Position numbers and translations under genes: made by a program
Shown here: piece after piece, positions 46,775-58,420 of the stretch
Position numbering within the stretch: the stretch's first letter is position 1
Layout: each line of letters opens with the position of its first letter
NCBI GenBank assembly: GCA_023213395.1
Contig: CM041465.1
Span: 138,329,741-138,393,740 of the forward strand
DNA from: Cycas panzhihuaensis
Taxonomy: Eukaryota; Cycadophyta
Length of the DNA: 64,000 bases
Direction of reading: 5' to 3'
The notes under the pieces: generated by a model
Told to the model about the DNA's origin: nothing
Database searches by the model: none
What the model saw: the letters and a program-made list of their open reading frames with translations, nothing else

Positions 46775-49700
46775 ATTCCCATGAAGCATCTTCAATAGGC
46801 AGTTGTTTCCACTTAATCAAATATTCTTGAATAGTCTTGGACCGCAATCTACGTTCCTAAACTTCAAGGATGGCTTCTGGCAATAGAATTAATATGCCTT
46901 CTTCATCTAGGAGGGTAGTTCACAATTTCTAATTTTTCTTTTGAGACAAGAGACATGAAATACATTGTGTAGCTTTGAAGTTGGAAGTTCCAAGGCATAA
47001 GCCACTTTGCCAATTCTCTAATGAAAGGTCCATAAAATCGAGGACTCAATTTACCTTTTGAGAAGTTTTCAACGATGCTTGCTTGTATGGTTGTAATCTT
47101 ACATAAACCCAATCTTCGATTTCAAATATTCTTTCTGTACGATTTTTATCAGCTTGTTGTTTCATACGGTTTTGGCTTCTTCTAAATGTCGTTTTAATAT
47201 TTGAAGGATATTTTGTGATTCCTGGAGATAGTCATTAACCACTGGAACCTTATTATCCAATTTTAACCAATCTTTTAATTGAGTTGGATGATAGCCATAT
47301 AATGCTTGATATGGGGTCATTTTAATAGACGAGTGGTACGAAGAGTTATACCATGCTTTAGCTAAATGTAACCATTTAACCCATAAATGTTGCTTATCGG
47401 TGACATAATTTCGTAAATAATTCTCTAAACCTTTATTAACTGCTTCTGTTTGCCCATCTATTTGCGGATGATAACTTGTACTCATATTTAATCTTGTACC
47501 TACTTGCCGAAACATTTCTTGCCAGAAATGGCTTACAATTTTTGGATCTTTGTCGCTAATAATGGTTTGCAGAAACCCATGTAACTTATAAATTTCTTTG
47601 ATAAATACTTGACTTCACGAGCTTTGTAGTTAGATTGAATAGGTATAAAATGAGCAAACTTTGTTAAATGATCCACTACCACATAGATAGCATCTTTCCC
47701 TTCTGATTTTGGTAAGCCTGTGATAAAATCCATGCTAATACTTTCCCATTTTTGTTGTGGAATCGGAAGAGGCTGGAGCAACCCAAGAGTAGCAACACGT
47801 TCGTATTTATTGACTTGATATACAACACATTCAAATTTCATTATATCTTTTTCATTCCTTTCGGAAAAATGATTGTTTGACTCAGAATATGTTTTATAAA
47901 ATCCTTCATGACCAGCGGCAGGTACTACATGTGCTTCATTCAATATTTTGTTATGGAAAGCTGAGTTTGGTCCTAAGAATATCCGTCCTTTATACCATAA
48001 AATATCATTCCTCCATTCGAATTTTTCTCCTTTTCCTTGTTGAATTCTTTGAATGACTTGTTGAATGTCAGGATCTTTCATATATTCTGATTGTAAATCC
48101 ATGATCCATACTGGTTCTATCATTGAGATAGCTTTTAATTGAGATTCTGTATTCTCTTCATCTTTCCAAGACAAGGCATCAACTATTACATTATTTTTTC
48201 CCTTTTTATATGTTATATCGAAATCAAATGCCTGGATTTTACTGATCCATTTTTGTTGTTCAGGGGATAGTTCTTTTTGTTTTAATAAATATTGTAGACT
48301 GTTGTGATCTATCTTGACTATAAATTTGCTACCTAATAGATACTGACGCCATTTAATTAAAGCGTGTATAATGGCTAACATTTCTTTATCATAAGTTGAC
48401 TTGAAAATTTCTCGGTTGTTTAGCTTCCTACTCTCAAATGCAATGGGTTTACCTTCTTGCATCAGTACTACACCAATTCCTGTTCCTAATGCATCATATT
48501 CTATTATAAAAATTTTAGAAAAATCAGGTCTCGTAAGTGCCGCTAATTGGATCATTATTTGCTTGATTTATTTGAAACATTTCATTGCTTCTTCATTCCA
48601 TTGAAAAGAATCCTTTTTTAATAAACAAGTTAAGACAGAGGTTTTCTGTGCATAATTTTTCACAAAGCGTCAATAATATCCTATTAAACCCAAAAAACCT
48701 CAGAGTTTCGTAATAGTTTTGGGTATCGGCCATTCTTGAATTGTTTTAACTTTTCCTGGGTCAGCTCTAATTCCTTCTTTTGATATAAGATGACCCAGAT
48801 ATTCTATATCTTTCATTCCAAAATAACATTTTGATTTGTTAGCATAAAATCTTTGTTCCTTTAAGGCGTTTAGCACTTGATCCAAATGATTCATATGTTC
48901 TCCCCATTGCTTACTAAATATTAATATGTCGTCGAAGAAGACTAAGACAAACTTCCTTAAGAAAGGTTTTAAAACTTGATTCATTATAGCTTGGAATGTG
49001 GCTGGTACATTAGTTAAGCCAAAGGGCATTACCTTGAACTCATAATGACCATGATGAGTACTGAAAAGTCGCTTTGTATGTATCTTCCAGTTTAATGCGA
49101 ATTTGATGATAGCCTGATTTTAAATCAATTTTAGAAAAATATTCTGCTCCATGTAATTCGTCTAGTAACTCATCGATTTTGGGTATAGGAAATTTATTTT
49201 TTATTGTAACTTTATTTAATGCTCGATAATCTATGCACATATGGTATGATCCATCTTTTTTTCTTACCAAGATTAAAGGACTTTTACTAGGAGTTATTGT
49301 GCCTATATCTAATAATTCTTATACTATCTTTTTAATCTCATTCCGGTAATGATGTGGCTATTTATAAGGCTGAATAACAATCGGATTAGTACCTGCTTTT
49401 AACTCAATTTGATGTTCACATCCTCGTGGTAAGAAGATTTTGAAAAACTTCTTTATACTTCTGGATGACTTTTTGCAGATCATTTTCTTGTATAGTTGAT
49501 TTAATTTCTGCCTGGATCAAAAAAAGTTGAGCCATCATACCACAATGGCCTTTCTTGATTAATTTTTCCATTTTTTTACAAGATATTAGTTGGCTATTTC
49601 CAGGTTTTTCTCCTTGAAGGACGATAATTCTTCCATCTTTCTTATACCTCATAAATAATTCTTTAAGATTCATTTCAAAAGTTCCCAAGGTTCGTAACTA

Positions 49701-51245
49701 TTGACTCCCTAGAACAATATCTACTCCACCCACATCTAGCACATAAAAGTTTTCTTTAAGAATAATGTCACCAATAGTTATTTTAAGGTTCTCCACCATT
49801 CCTTGTCCAGATATAACTTGTCGCCCTCCAACACTTACTTGAAAAGGGGTTGTTCTGGAAGGAAATAATCTTAATTGTTGAGCGGATATTCTATCGATAA
49901 AATTGTGAGTACTTCTTGGATCGATCAAAATCGTGATAGCTTGATTTTTAACAAATCCTCTTAATTTAAGCGTGTCCGATCTTGTCAATCCACTCATTGC
50001 TGAGAATGACATTTTTAAGGTATCCTCCTCCTGATTACATTAATACCCCTGACTTTCAATATTTTCTTGGTCACATTCGGCATCATTTTCTTCTTCAACT
50101 TCCTCATCCTCTACTACCGGAGATAACTCGATCGTGTATAATTGATTTTTTTGACATTTATGATTCGGAGTCCATTTTTCAGCACACCTAAAATAGAGAT
50201 TCTTTTTTCATAATTCTTCTTGCTCGGCTCTTGTTCTTTGAAGTAATGGTTTAATTAGCTGATTAAATCTGTTAGGTACAAAACCAGGTCATGTAACGGG
50301 AGGAGGATTAGGACGAGCATACGGGGGAACATAAGGTCTTGTTCTTGCCTTCTTTAATTCATTAATCTTTCCTTCCTAAATTTTGGCTAGTTGTATTGCC
50401 TTATTCAGATCCTGAGGTTCTTGAATTTTAACATCGGCTTGGATCTCAGTTATCAGACCATCTATATATAGCTGGATAAGTCGATTAACTGAAATATCAT
50501 CTAACACATAGCTTAATCTTGTAAATGTTGCACTATACTCTTCCACTGAACCAATTTGTTTTAATCTTCGTAACTCACAATAATAATCACAATTGGATAC
50601 AGTTTCAAATCGTTCGATGAATAGTCATACAAACTCTTTCCACGTAGGTAATTGATCTCGAGAAGAAGTTCGTTTGAAACACTGCCACCATTCACATGCT
50701 ATCCCATCCATATGTAAGGTGGCTATCGAGACTTGCTCTACTGGATCAATCTCCATTAAACGAAAATAGTTTTCTATTTGTTGTATCCATACTCTCGGTT
50801 CATGTGATTTTTGCTCCATACTAAAACGTTATATAGTTATTTTTTCCAATTTTTTTTTCTTTTGTGTTTGAATGTTTTGTAAGCAGTTAAAGTAGGCTTG
50901 AAAACCCACTATTTTCTATTCTTCAGGGGTTAAATTTTGGTATTCGTTGAGATATTTTCTAATAGCTTCATTTTCTAAATTAATTGAAGATATCTGAGGA
51001 CTCAACCGATTTCTTGTAGTTTGATGTCTAATATGTGATTGGCGACTCATTGCTTCATCTTCTGAATCTGGCACAATCATATCTTCCCTTCTACTTGTCG
51101 CTATGACTATTAATTTATCCAAAATTTGATGTAGAGTATGATTTAAGAGAGCATTTGATGTCTGAATCGCATTGTGCACTGCTTGAATGATTGGTTCAAA
51201 ATTTTCTTTTTGAATGGTGTTGTCTGCCATATCTTCAGTATTCAT
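46775..51245 (-). pseudogene. Ty3/gypsy chromovirus gag-pol, nearly complete, with frameshifts
   Basis: gag begins at 51245 (MNTEDMADNTIQKENF), with core WIQQIENYFRLMEIDPVEQ near 50790 and a zinc knuckle near 50180 (CAEKWTPNHKC). Protease at 49698-50012 has IDPRSTHNFID, where the active DSG is changed to DPR. RT follows ([17 protein letters not shown], then VLVFFDDILIFS near 48935). RNase H (IIEYDALGTGIGVVLMQEGK, STYDKEMLAIIHAL) and the start of integrase share one 340-codon open frame at 47533-48555. Integrase has GHEGFY, a zinc-finger Cys turned Tyr (CVVYQVNKYE), SMDFITGLPKSEGKDAIYVV and GQTEAVNKGLENYLRNYV. The C-terminus (GKLSPRFYGPF) leads to a chromodomain near 46790-46890 (RSKTIQEYLIKWKQLPIED). 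Four or more frame changes and scattered stops inactivate it. The 3' end and 3' LTR are lost at 46775. Confidence 0.95.
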
Positions 51246-52591
51246 TGTTTTAATAATTGTGTAAGTACGATTCCACTGCCTTTCTGTCGTGTTTGTTTGA
51301 CTTCAAATTGATATTCCCAACTTGCTTGATACTTAGGGTTTTATATTTCCTGTTTAGAGTGTTAAAGCAAGTGTATGCTTCTCCTGTTAACCTTCTTATT
51401 TTATTGATGTAAAAACTTGACTAACACTTCAATATCTCAAAATAATATTTTGGTCTTTGTTAGGCCTACTTGAGGTGACTTGACTGATTTCCCCCATAGG
51501 TTTTAATGCCCAATTGAACTTAATACTTAGTATCAGGAGTTTAAGAACTTGATTGAGTAAGATAATAAGACTTAAAAGATTTTAAAATTTATTGTTTAAT
51601 GAAGTTAAAATCTGTAAGTATAGCAAATGATCTTGAGATTAACAATATGACACAATTATTTACAAAGAGACTATTATCTTACTAAGGCTCTATTAGATTT
51701 ATGACTTGAATAAATATAAAGAATATGAGTATTTATTGATAGAATACAGTATTGATGTGAAATTTTCATATCATTACGAAATAATTAACATATATATTAA
51801 TCCAAGATTAATTATAATAGATGTATATCACTCTACTAATATTTATTTATGATTGCTTATAATGATAATATATTATAAGTGTTATCTAAGTTTATTGAAA
51901 GGGATAAATTATAGATATAAAATCTAAAATGTATTAAAGTTTTATAATATATATATATATATATAATAAAATAGAACTATGTATTATAGAGTTATATAAA
52001 TTATGTATTATATGTAATATATATAACTAATTAAATATGTCAAAATAGAACTTAATATTGATAAATAGGTTTGCGCTTATATTCTACTATATGATATTAC
52101 GTATATATAACTCGCAGTTGTGATCAATGATAATAAGATGTGGTTAAATATCGAGTAAATGCGTGGCACGGATATGGAGATTATTATATATATATAATGA
52201 TATATATTTTTGTCCGTGAATAATTACAACGGACTTGGGCGTGACTAACGGACGAGCATGAACAACGACGCAGAGGCTACCGTAATAGTGTGAATAGTGA
52301 CGCAAAGTTGTAGTGAATAGGACTGTTAGCAGAATAATCGAATACTATTGATGTACGATGATGTAACCAGACCTGAAAGGTGAATCAAAAGGATGTGCAG
52401 AGAATGCTTAAGACGGTGGCACCACAGTCTATGATGCTTGGATGCATAGACCCAGACACAACTTTGGAGGATGAGCTGAGAATGGTTACACTGAAGACAA
52501 AAGCTAAAGAATGCACAATGAGAAAACGCAAGGAAGATAAAAGCGGACGCTGGATAATATTCTTTGATGTGTAGCAGAAGGATAAGTGCCT
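51246..52591 (-). other. Leader of the chromovirus, very AT-rich in part
   Basis: It spans from the gag start to the primer-binding site. 51560-52220 is extremely AT-rich, with a short TA run at 51944-51965. Open frames at 52326-52604 (minus) and 52380-52574 (plus) lie in the leader and have no recognisable motif. A further small insertion within the AT-rich part cannot be excluded. Confidence 0.6.
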
Positions 52592-52603
52592 GCTCTGATA
52601 CCA
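52592..52603 (-). other. Primer-binding site of the chromovirus
   Basis: On the minus strand a perfect TGGTATCAGAGC, two bases inside the LTR. Confidence 0.9.
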
Positions 52604-52605
52604 CT

Positions 52606-52833
52606 TGTTATGAGACTAGTCGTAACTAGAGAATAGTAGCCAATTGTGAGAGATTGCTGAGAACAGGTGAAATTATTAAAACCATATATATTTGATTGAT
52701 AAATGTTTGATGATCCTATTATATTTGGGTCCTGATTTTATATACATATCAGACCCTCTTTCACAGAAGGATGTGCTCGTTCAATAGCCCCTTTGAATTA
52801 ATTAATCCTATGTTTTTAAAGAACTTTATAACA
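52606..52833 (-). repeat. 5' LTR of the chromovirus (228 bp)
   Basis: Its ends form a perfect inverted pair, TGTTAT and ATAACA. The adjacent pentamer is GTACA (52834-52838). The opposite copy of this target duplication was lost with the 3' LTR. Confidence 0.78.
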
Positions 52834-52838
52834 GTACA

Positions 52839-53465
52839 ACCCTGCTAAAAATGAGAAACAAAGAGAAAAGAGTGAGAGAAAAAAAAAAATTAATTGGCCT
52901 TAGGGTTTTGAGTACTGAGAATGAGGAGGCAAACTTCCATAAGCTCTGTCTCACAGTAGGATTGACAGAAAATAAAACCGTCAAATCTGGTATAGAGCTA
53001 GCTCGGAGAGCTTCAAAATGGATGGTCACTTGCTAGGGTTTTGATCACCATGGAGAGTGCAGTAGCCTATAGAAGTTTAAGTTCCTTATAAAACCTCAAA
53101 AGTTTAGTAGAAAATGATTAAAATCAAAAAAAATATTAGTTGATATACCAGTATAACAGCTTCAAATGATTACTAGGCTGATTATGGTTATGAATTCTGG
53201 ATATATCTATGAAAATATGAATTATTTTAAATGTATAAATAAAAAATAATCAAATTTTTAATAAAAATATTATAAAAACTATTAATAAGTTTTATAAAAA
53301 TTGAATAAAAGCTCAAAACAATGCTTGTTGTGAGTAGTTTAATAGATTTTCTTTTTAAAACTTAATAGATCTTGCTTTGATGCCAAATGAAACTAACTCA
53401 AGAAGCTTTGAATATAGTCCAAGATCCATAATGCTAAATGAGACCATGTAGGGCAAGATCAAGAT
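52839..53465 (-). repeat. Leader fragment of a second pol-less gag element
   Basis: It resembles 40880-41530, for example 'gtagcctatagaagtttaag' with 'ttcctta' following, against 'ccagcctgtaaaagcataag' with 'ttcctt'. It ends at a primer-binding site and an LTR of the same family. Confidence 0.7.
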
Positions 53466-53477
53466 TATTTGATACCA
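53466..53477 (-). other. Primer-binding site of the second pol-less gag element
   Basis: On the minus strand TGGTATCAAATA, two bases before the LTR. The first eight bases match the tRNA-Met complement. Confidence 0.65.
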
Positions 53478-53479
53478 AA

Positions 53480-53812
53480 CGAAGGTTTTAAAATCATAGA
53501 GACAGGGTGGAGTAATAACCAATATTCAATCCATTATAGAGTAAGAGCATAAACCAAATCACATTCTTCAAGCCATGTTTGAGAGTATTATAGATTTCCA
53601 AAATAGTGGTGGTGTTTAAAGATACTAGTGTTAGTCACCCCAAAAAATATATAGTTTGAGGGAGGAGGGAAACCTCCTCAACCTCTAAAATTTAAATAAT
53701 ATTAAAATAATACTTAACTCAAGTTAACATTAACCATACCTAACTTACCTTAACATGTGTGCGCTAACATATGCAAAAGATAGGAGAGGGGTGATGAGCA
53801 TTAACCCCAACA
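53480..53812 (-). repeat. LTR of the pol-less family, lying between a leader and a gag 3' end
   Basis: It matches 36914-37243 along its whole length (plus orientation CGAAGGTTTT to ACCCCAACA). Unlike a terminal LTR it has a primer-binding site on one side and a polypurine tract (TTAAGGGGGAGAA on the minus strand, 53813-53825) on the other. It is therefore an interior LTR of a tandem arrangement. Confidence 0.85.
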
Positions 53813-53825
53813 TTCTCCCCCTTAA

Positions 53826-54000
53826 TAGTCATCACGATCATCTTCACTTTTCTTTGAATTTATGGTATATGTATTTGAGAAAAACTTTGAGAAAGTGATT
53901 GAACATATGTCCTTTGGCTTTGTCTTCATCTTTCTTGATGTGATCATTAACCTGCATCATTATCCTTGCAAATGTGTATTTATCTAACATATATTTTATT
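53826..54000 (-). pseudogene. 3' end of a gag-like ORF belonging to a pol-less element
   Basis: Homologous to 37257-37380, the last 40 codons of the gag ORF there ('tcatcacgatcatcttcac' against 'tcatcacaaacatcttcat'). Beyond about 54000 the similarity stops, and an oppositely oriented copy of the family begins near 54117. Confidence 0.65.
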
Positions 54001-54116
54001 TAAAGAGATATACATTTTATTTTATTGTCAAGTTATTTTTTAGTTGATATTAACAACTCTTACTTGATTAATAAGATCACATAATTTTCTTTGGATTATG
54101 TATTGAAGTGTTTATA

Positions 54117-54339
54117 ATGGAAATAAATCTTGGTGATATAAGTATACCTATATTTGATGAAACAAACTTTCAACTTTGGAGAAATTTAATGAAATCATAT
54201 TTTATTGCTAATAATCTTTAGAAATTTGTAAATGATGGTTACAATAAAGATGAATAAAACTTTAAAGAAAATATGAAAAAAAACAACAAAGCCTTCACTT
54301 TAATATTTTGTATATTAGATGACCAAACATTCTCTAATA
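54117..54339 (+). pseudogene. Gag-like ORF (5' part) of a plus-strand pol-less element
   Basis: It starts MEINLGDISIPIFDETNF at 54117 and continues LWRNLMKSYFIANNL, a stop, then KFVNDGYNKDE. It is the same gag domain as at 34047 and 37966. It is cut after the codons for DQTFSN by a LINE insertion and continues in frame at 56213. Two stops lie within this part. The element's 5' LTR and leader were not found. Confidence 0.82.
54325..54339. other. Target-site duplication of the LINE, left copy
   Basis: AAACATTCTCTAATA, identical to 56198-56212. Confidence 0.93.
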
Positions 54340-56197
54340 TTTATTTTTTTTGTTTTTGATATGGTTTAAATATATGAGGGGACTAAAAGGGGGCCCCAAC
54401 CCCTATACAAAGTTGGCCAATATAGTTACAAAAATTAGTCGTGATAAGCCCATGGCCTAGCTAACCATATAGCCTATGATAAGCTAAATCATCTAAAACT
54501 AGGACCCTTCAGGTCCTTACTAACCAACCTCGTTATTTCTTTAGGAAAGTCATCCTTCCATATATCCTTCCTTCTGAACTAAACCCCCCAGTTTGCAAGT
54601 CAACCAACAACCCCATTCCCTTCTTTAAAAGTGTGATTAACCTAGAACTTCTCTATCCTTCAGAGCAGCATCTTTACATCATCAATCATAGCCCGATGCT
54701 TTCAATCTGTCTCTGATTCCCCTCTGATAAAATTTATCACATTTAGAGAGCCCCCCTCCACTATAAGTCTTGGGTTACTATGTCTAATTACCAAGTCTAC
54801 AACTCTGTGTATAGCTTGAAGCTCTGCCTCATGATTAGTCTAGTTGTTGTAATACTTAGTAAAGGCCCAAATGACCTTTCCTTCACCATCTCTACATACC
54901 CCACTGACCCCCGCCTCCCTGAGGTTACATTTTGACATACCATCAAAATTTATCTTGACCCAATTATGTGGGGGCAAACTCCATCCTCCATGCCTAACCT
55001 CCTTCGGTTTATGCTTAATATTTTCAATGCCTCACTTTACAAGAATCTTCCTATCCTTAGGGGAGATAAAACACTCTTCCTTCACCTTGGCAGTCTCTTT
55101 CAAGGCTGCCACAATAATCCTGAATAGTTTAGACTCGTTCATTCTTTTATCCTAAAAAATGTGCATATTCCTTTCTTTCCATATGTTCCACAATAATATG
55201 GGAAGGGATATTAGCCATAGGAAGCATAGAGTCCTGCATTTGAAAGGGCTTGCCCAAGCCACCGCTAGATCCTTAACCATTTTGTAAAGGGCCCAGGACA
55301 CCTCAAAGGAGCTCCATAGCTTAGCCCACACCTCCTTGGTATAGGTGCAGTGCAAAAAAATATGGTCCAAAGTCTCCTCCTCCTAAAGGCAAAGGATGCA
55401 CATACTCACCAGTAGGAAGCCCCTCTTCCTTAGATTATCTAGAGTAAGAATCTTGTTCTTAAGACAAAGCCACCAGAAGATGGCTATCTTGGGAAGTAAC
55501 CCTAATTTCCACACACCCCCATAAGCTTATATTCAGTGATACCTTTCTCAGTAATTAAGAACATGTACCCAGATTTAATCATATATGTCCTAGAGAGGGA
55601 ACCAAGCTAGACCAGAGAATTTTCTTTAGGAAACCTAGGGATGTATATGATATTTAACTTATTCCCGATAGTAGTGATTTGTTGCTCAACCACCTAATCA
55701 TGGGGGACTTCTTCAAACCTTTCCATTTCTTCTCACCCTCATGGATCTCCCAGTAATCTTTCATCTGTTTACCATAAAGGCTTTTGCAAACAGGTTGTAA
55801 GGGGATGAGCGTAGGCCTCCTATTCAATTGTGTATGACCATGCCAGATGTCCTCTCAAAAATTAATTAAGTTTCCATCCCCAAGGCACCATTGGGCCCCC
55901 AATGATAGCATTTTCCTCACATGCTCTAAGCTCTTCTAGATGGCTAAACCTTGGGTTCTTAGGTTATTATGCTTTAGATATTAATTATCCCTAAGGTATT
56001 TGCAGGCAATGATCTTACACCAAAGCCTCTCCTCCTTGATAGTAAGGCTCCAACCCAATTTGGCCACCAGAGCTCTATTGAAACAAGTTATGTCCTTAAT
56101 GTTCAAACCCTCCACCTATTTAGGGAGACACATTCTCTCCCAAGACATTAAATAGATTCTCTCCCTATCCTTAGCCCCTGACCACAAGAATATTTTT
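54340..56197 (-). mobile_element. 5'-truncated L1-type LINE (1858 bp) on the minus strand
   Basis: It is flanked by a perfect 15-bp duplication and ends on its own strand with an A-rich tail (complement of 54340-54358). Translation in minus-strand order gives the segment following RT: WSLTIKEERLWCKIIACKYL, GDGNLINF, then the zinc-binding region at 55152-55370 (DHIFLHCTYTKEVWAKLW, NIWKERNMHIF). A plant-type RNase H follows (NHEAELQAIHRVVDLVIRHS, LIVEGGSLNVINFIRGESET). Endonuclease and the RT core are absent, as expected from incomplete reverse transcription. Several stops are present. Confidence 0.93.
54640..56190 (-). pseudogene. LINE ORF2 C-terminal part: zinc-binding RT-associated domain plus RNase H
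   Basis: The DHIFLHC motif at 55370 is the zf-RVT signature common to plant L1 elements. RNase H retains AELQAI and LIVEGGSLNVI in place of the usual E-D-S arrangement. The plus-strand open frame 54871-55155 is the shadow of this region. The broken frame cannot give a protein. Confidence 0.85.
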
Positions 56198-56212
56198 AAA
56201 CATTCTCTAATA
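56198..56212. other. Target-site duplication of the LINE, right copy
   Basis: AAACATTCTCTAATA, identical to 54325-54339. Confidence 0.93.
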
Positions 56213-56659
56213 CAAGTGAGATAATAACATCAAAGAATACATAAGATATTTTGGAATTGGATTATGGGGGAGCCACTACAAAACTAGAAGAAACTAAATA
56301 TATTGATGATGTCTTATATGTAGGACAGATGTTAGAGCAGGATAACAATGATGTATTTAATAATATTGTATGTACCCTTGATGACTCTAATAAATTCGAT
56401 GATCACTCTAAGGTAAAAGATGAAGAAGATAAAGATCCTAATGAAGCCAAACCTACTCATTCAAATCAAGTTTGGAAACCACATGAGCCTTACCTTCTTA
56501 AAGAGGCTATCGTTACAAAAGCATCAACAAGGGATGGCGACATGGGATTGGTCTATTTCAAAGCAAAAGAATAAGTAGTAGATCTCTTTCCTAAAGTATA
56601 AGTTCCACAAATTCAAAGAAAAACTTAAAGTTTCATGTAATAAACATTATGGAGGAGAA
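56213..56659 (+). pseudogene. Gag-like ORF (3' part) of the plus-strand pol-less element
   Basis: It continues the frame of 54117-54339 exactly, once the LINE and one duplication are discounted. It reads SEIITSKN, a stop, then DILELDYGG. An open, acidic stretch follows (EQDNNDVFNNIVCTLDDS, then DEEDKDPNEAKPTHSNQ), with LLKEAIVTKASTRDGDMG near 56500. It resembles the C-terminal half of the gag at 37355-37639 (HSNQ...EPLNVKEI there, HSNQ...EPYLLKEA here). No zinc knuckle or pol follows. The frame decays just before the LTR start at 56660. Confidence 0.8.
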
Positions 56660-56941
56660 TATTAAGTTTAATGTTCATTACCCTATTAAGTGTCTTAGGA
56701 ACATACAGGCTGTCATTGTAAAGGTAAGTGTTATATTTATTATTATTTTATTATTTAAATTTTGTCAGTTGAGGTGGGCTCCTACCACATCCCAAAATGT
56801 AAATTTTTAAGGTATGATACCCCAATGTTCATCAATACCACCATCAAAAGAAATTTATTAATGTTTTTTTCATTATGGACTGAAATGGATTAAGAAATTT
56901 ACCTGCTCTACTTTGTTTCTGTGCTTTCATTAACAACTTCA
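56660..56941 (+). repeat. 3' LTR of the plus-strand pol-less element
   Basis: It starts TATTAAGTTTAATGTTCATT after GGAGGAGAA and ends CATTAACAACTTCA. This matches the element-strand start TGTTAGGGTTAATGTTCATC and end ACAAACCTTCA of 36914-37243, with many substitutions and a net loss of about 50 bp. Confidence 0.7.
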
Positions 56942-58194
56942 TAATCACTAAAAATTTGATTAACAAAAGAGAAAAAAAAATGTTTTTTTCCATTCATTAT
57001 TATAGAATGCATCAAAAAATGTAAAAATCAAAGCATAAGCCAAGTTTATTTAAGCCCCTTTCTACAATAGCTAGTCACTTTAGATGAAATTTTAGTCAAG
57101 TTTTAACTTGTTATAACTATGTCATCTTGGTATTATAAAGAAAAAAAACTTGGGCATATAATAAAGTAAAACTGAGTAGATACCTCTTCATGTTATTAAA
57201 TAAGGAGGGGATCAAACTCATTACTTTACTAGCCTTAAGATTCTTATGCATGGATTATAAGATCAAATACCCAAAATGATGCTTTATACCTACTTGTAAT
57301 TGTTTAAGTTAATGTACTTTAAATAATCTCAACTAAATATGCAAAACACCCTCTTAATAGTGTAACTAAGATATATTAGTTATATGTAGATATATCATCA
57401 AAGTTATATCTTTATATTGGGGATAAAATAATATTATAGTGAAATACCTAAGTCAATCAACAAAGATCCTAAATGTACAACGATGTTATTTTAGGGTAGT
57501 TATGCTCCCAACTTTTAAATATTATAGTAGGGTTTAAAGAAGTTTCCTTTCTTCCTCAATGATATAAAATTTGCTTCACTAACACATTACACATACTATA
57601 ATATTTGGATTCATATGCACGTATCACATTCCCCTAAACTTGATTGAGTTTTAAACTTAATATACTATTATTACTCATCACATGCTATCATGCATCTTAA
57701 TAATGGCATGACTTTGTTTTTTGTTTCCTTGCTTAGATTCCATGGTTGTGCATTCTATTTTCTATGCTTGTTAATTACTTATTTCTTTTATTATTTAATT
57801 ATTTAAATTAAGAGAAGGTATTGTATAAGGTTATGACCTATATTCGTACCTAAGTCATGTACTGTATATAATTAACATATCTTATAAAACGAAAAGGCAC
57901 TACTAATTTTTCTTTTTTAAAATTCTCTAAGTGTTATATACACCAAAGAAGCCTTCCTTAAATTAGCCTTATATTATCTCTATCCTACAATCATGCTATG
58001 ATATATGTATTATCAGTATGTCTTGAAGCATCCTATTAGTAACATCTATCATCTTTATAATGCTTCATTTTTTATGTCTCTCTCTAATGTAAAAGGATTA
58101 TCCAATCTTGTACTATTATATACATAATTCTTTACAACATTTATTTTCATCTTTTGGGAATATATTTTAGTCAATTTTATTATTATAAGGTCTA

Positions 58195-58420
58195 TTTCTA
58201 AGTCCACACCAATCAAATATCATTTATATACCATTACTACTAGAAATATTTAAATGAACTTGTTTAATATTTATTTAAAAACATTATACAAATACCTATA
58301 ATACCATAATAAATAAAGATGAAATACACACCAATACAAAATACAAAATGAATTAAAATAACGATTAATCTTTATCTATTACATTAAACTAGGTACAGAT
58401 TTGTAGAAGCAAATAACCTC
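58195..58420. repeat. Dispersed repeat, copy 1 (partner 61670-61905)
   Basis: Shared blocks include 'gaaatacacaccaatacaaa' against 'gaaatatacaccaatataaa', then 'atgaattaaaat' against 'ataaattaaaat', and 'ttacattaaactaggtacag' against 'ttgcattaaaataagtacat'. Same orientation, 3.5 kb apart. Confidence 0.75.

Noticed and set aside
47982-50191. Plus-strand open frames at 48401-48604 and 49982-50191
   Set aside because: They are antisense to well-supported chromovirus RNase H and gag/protease sequence.
54871-55155. 94-codon plus-strand open frame
   Set aside because: Antisense to LINE RNase H and zinc-binding sequence, which shows real motifs on the minus strand.
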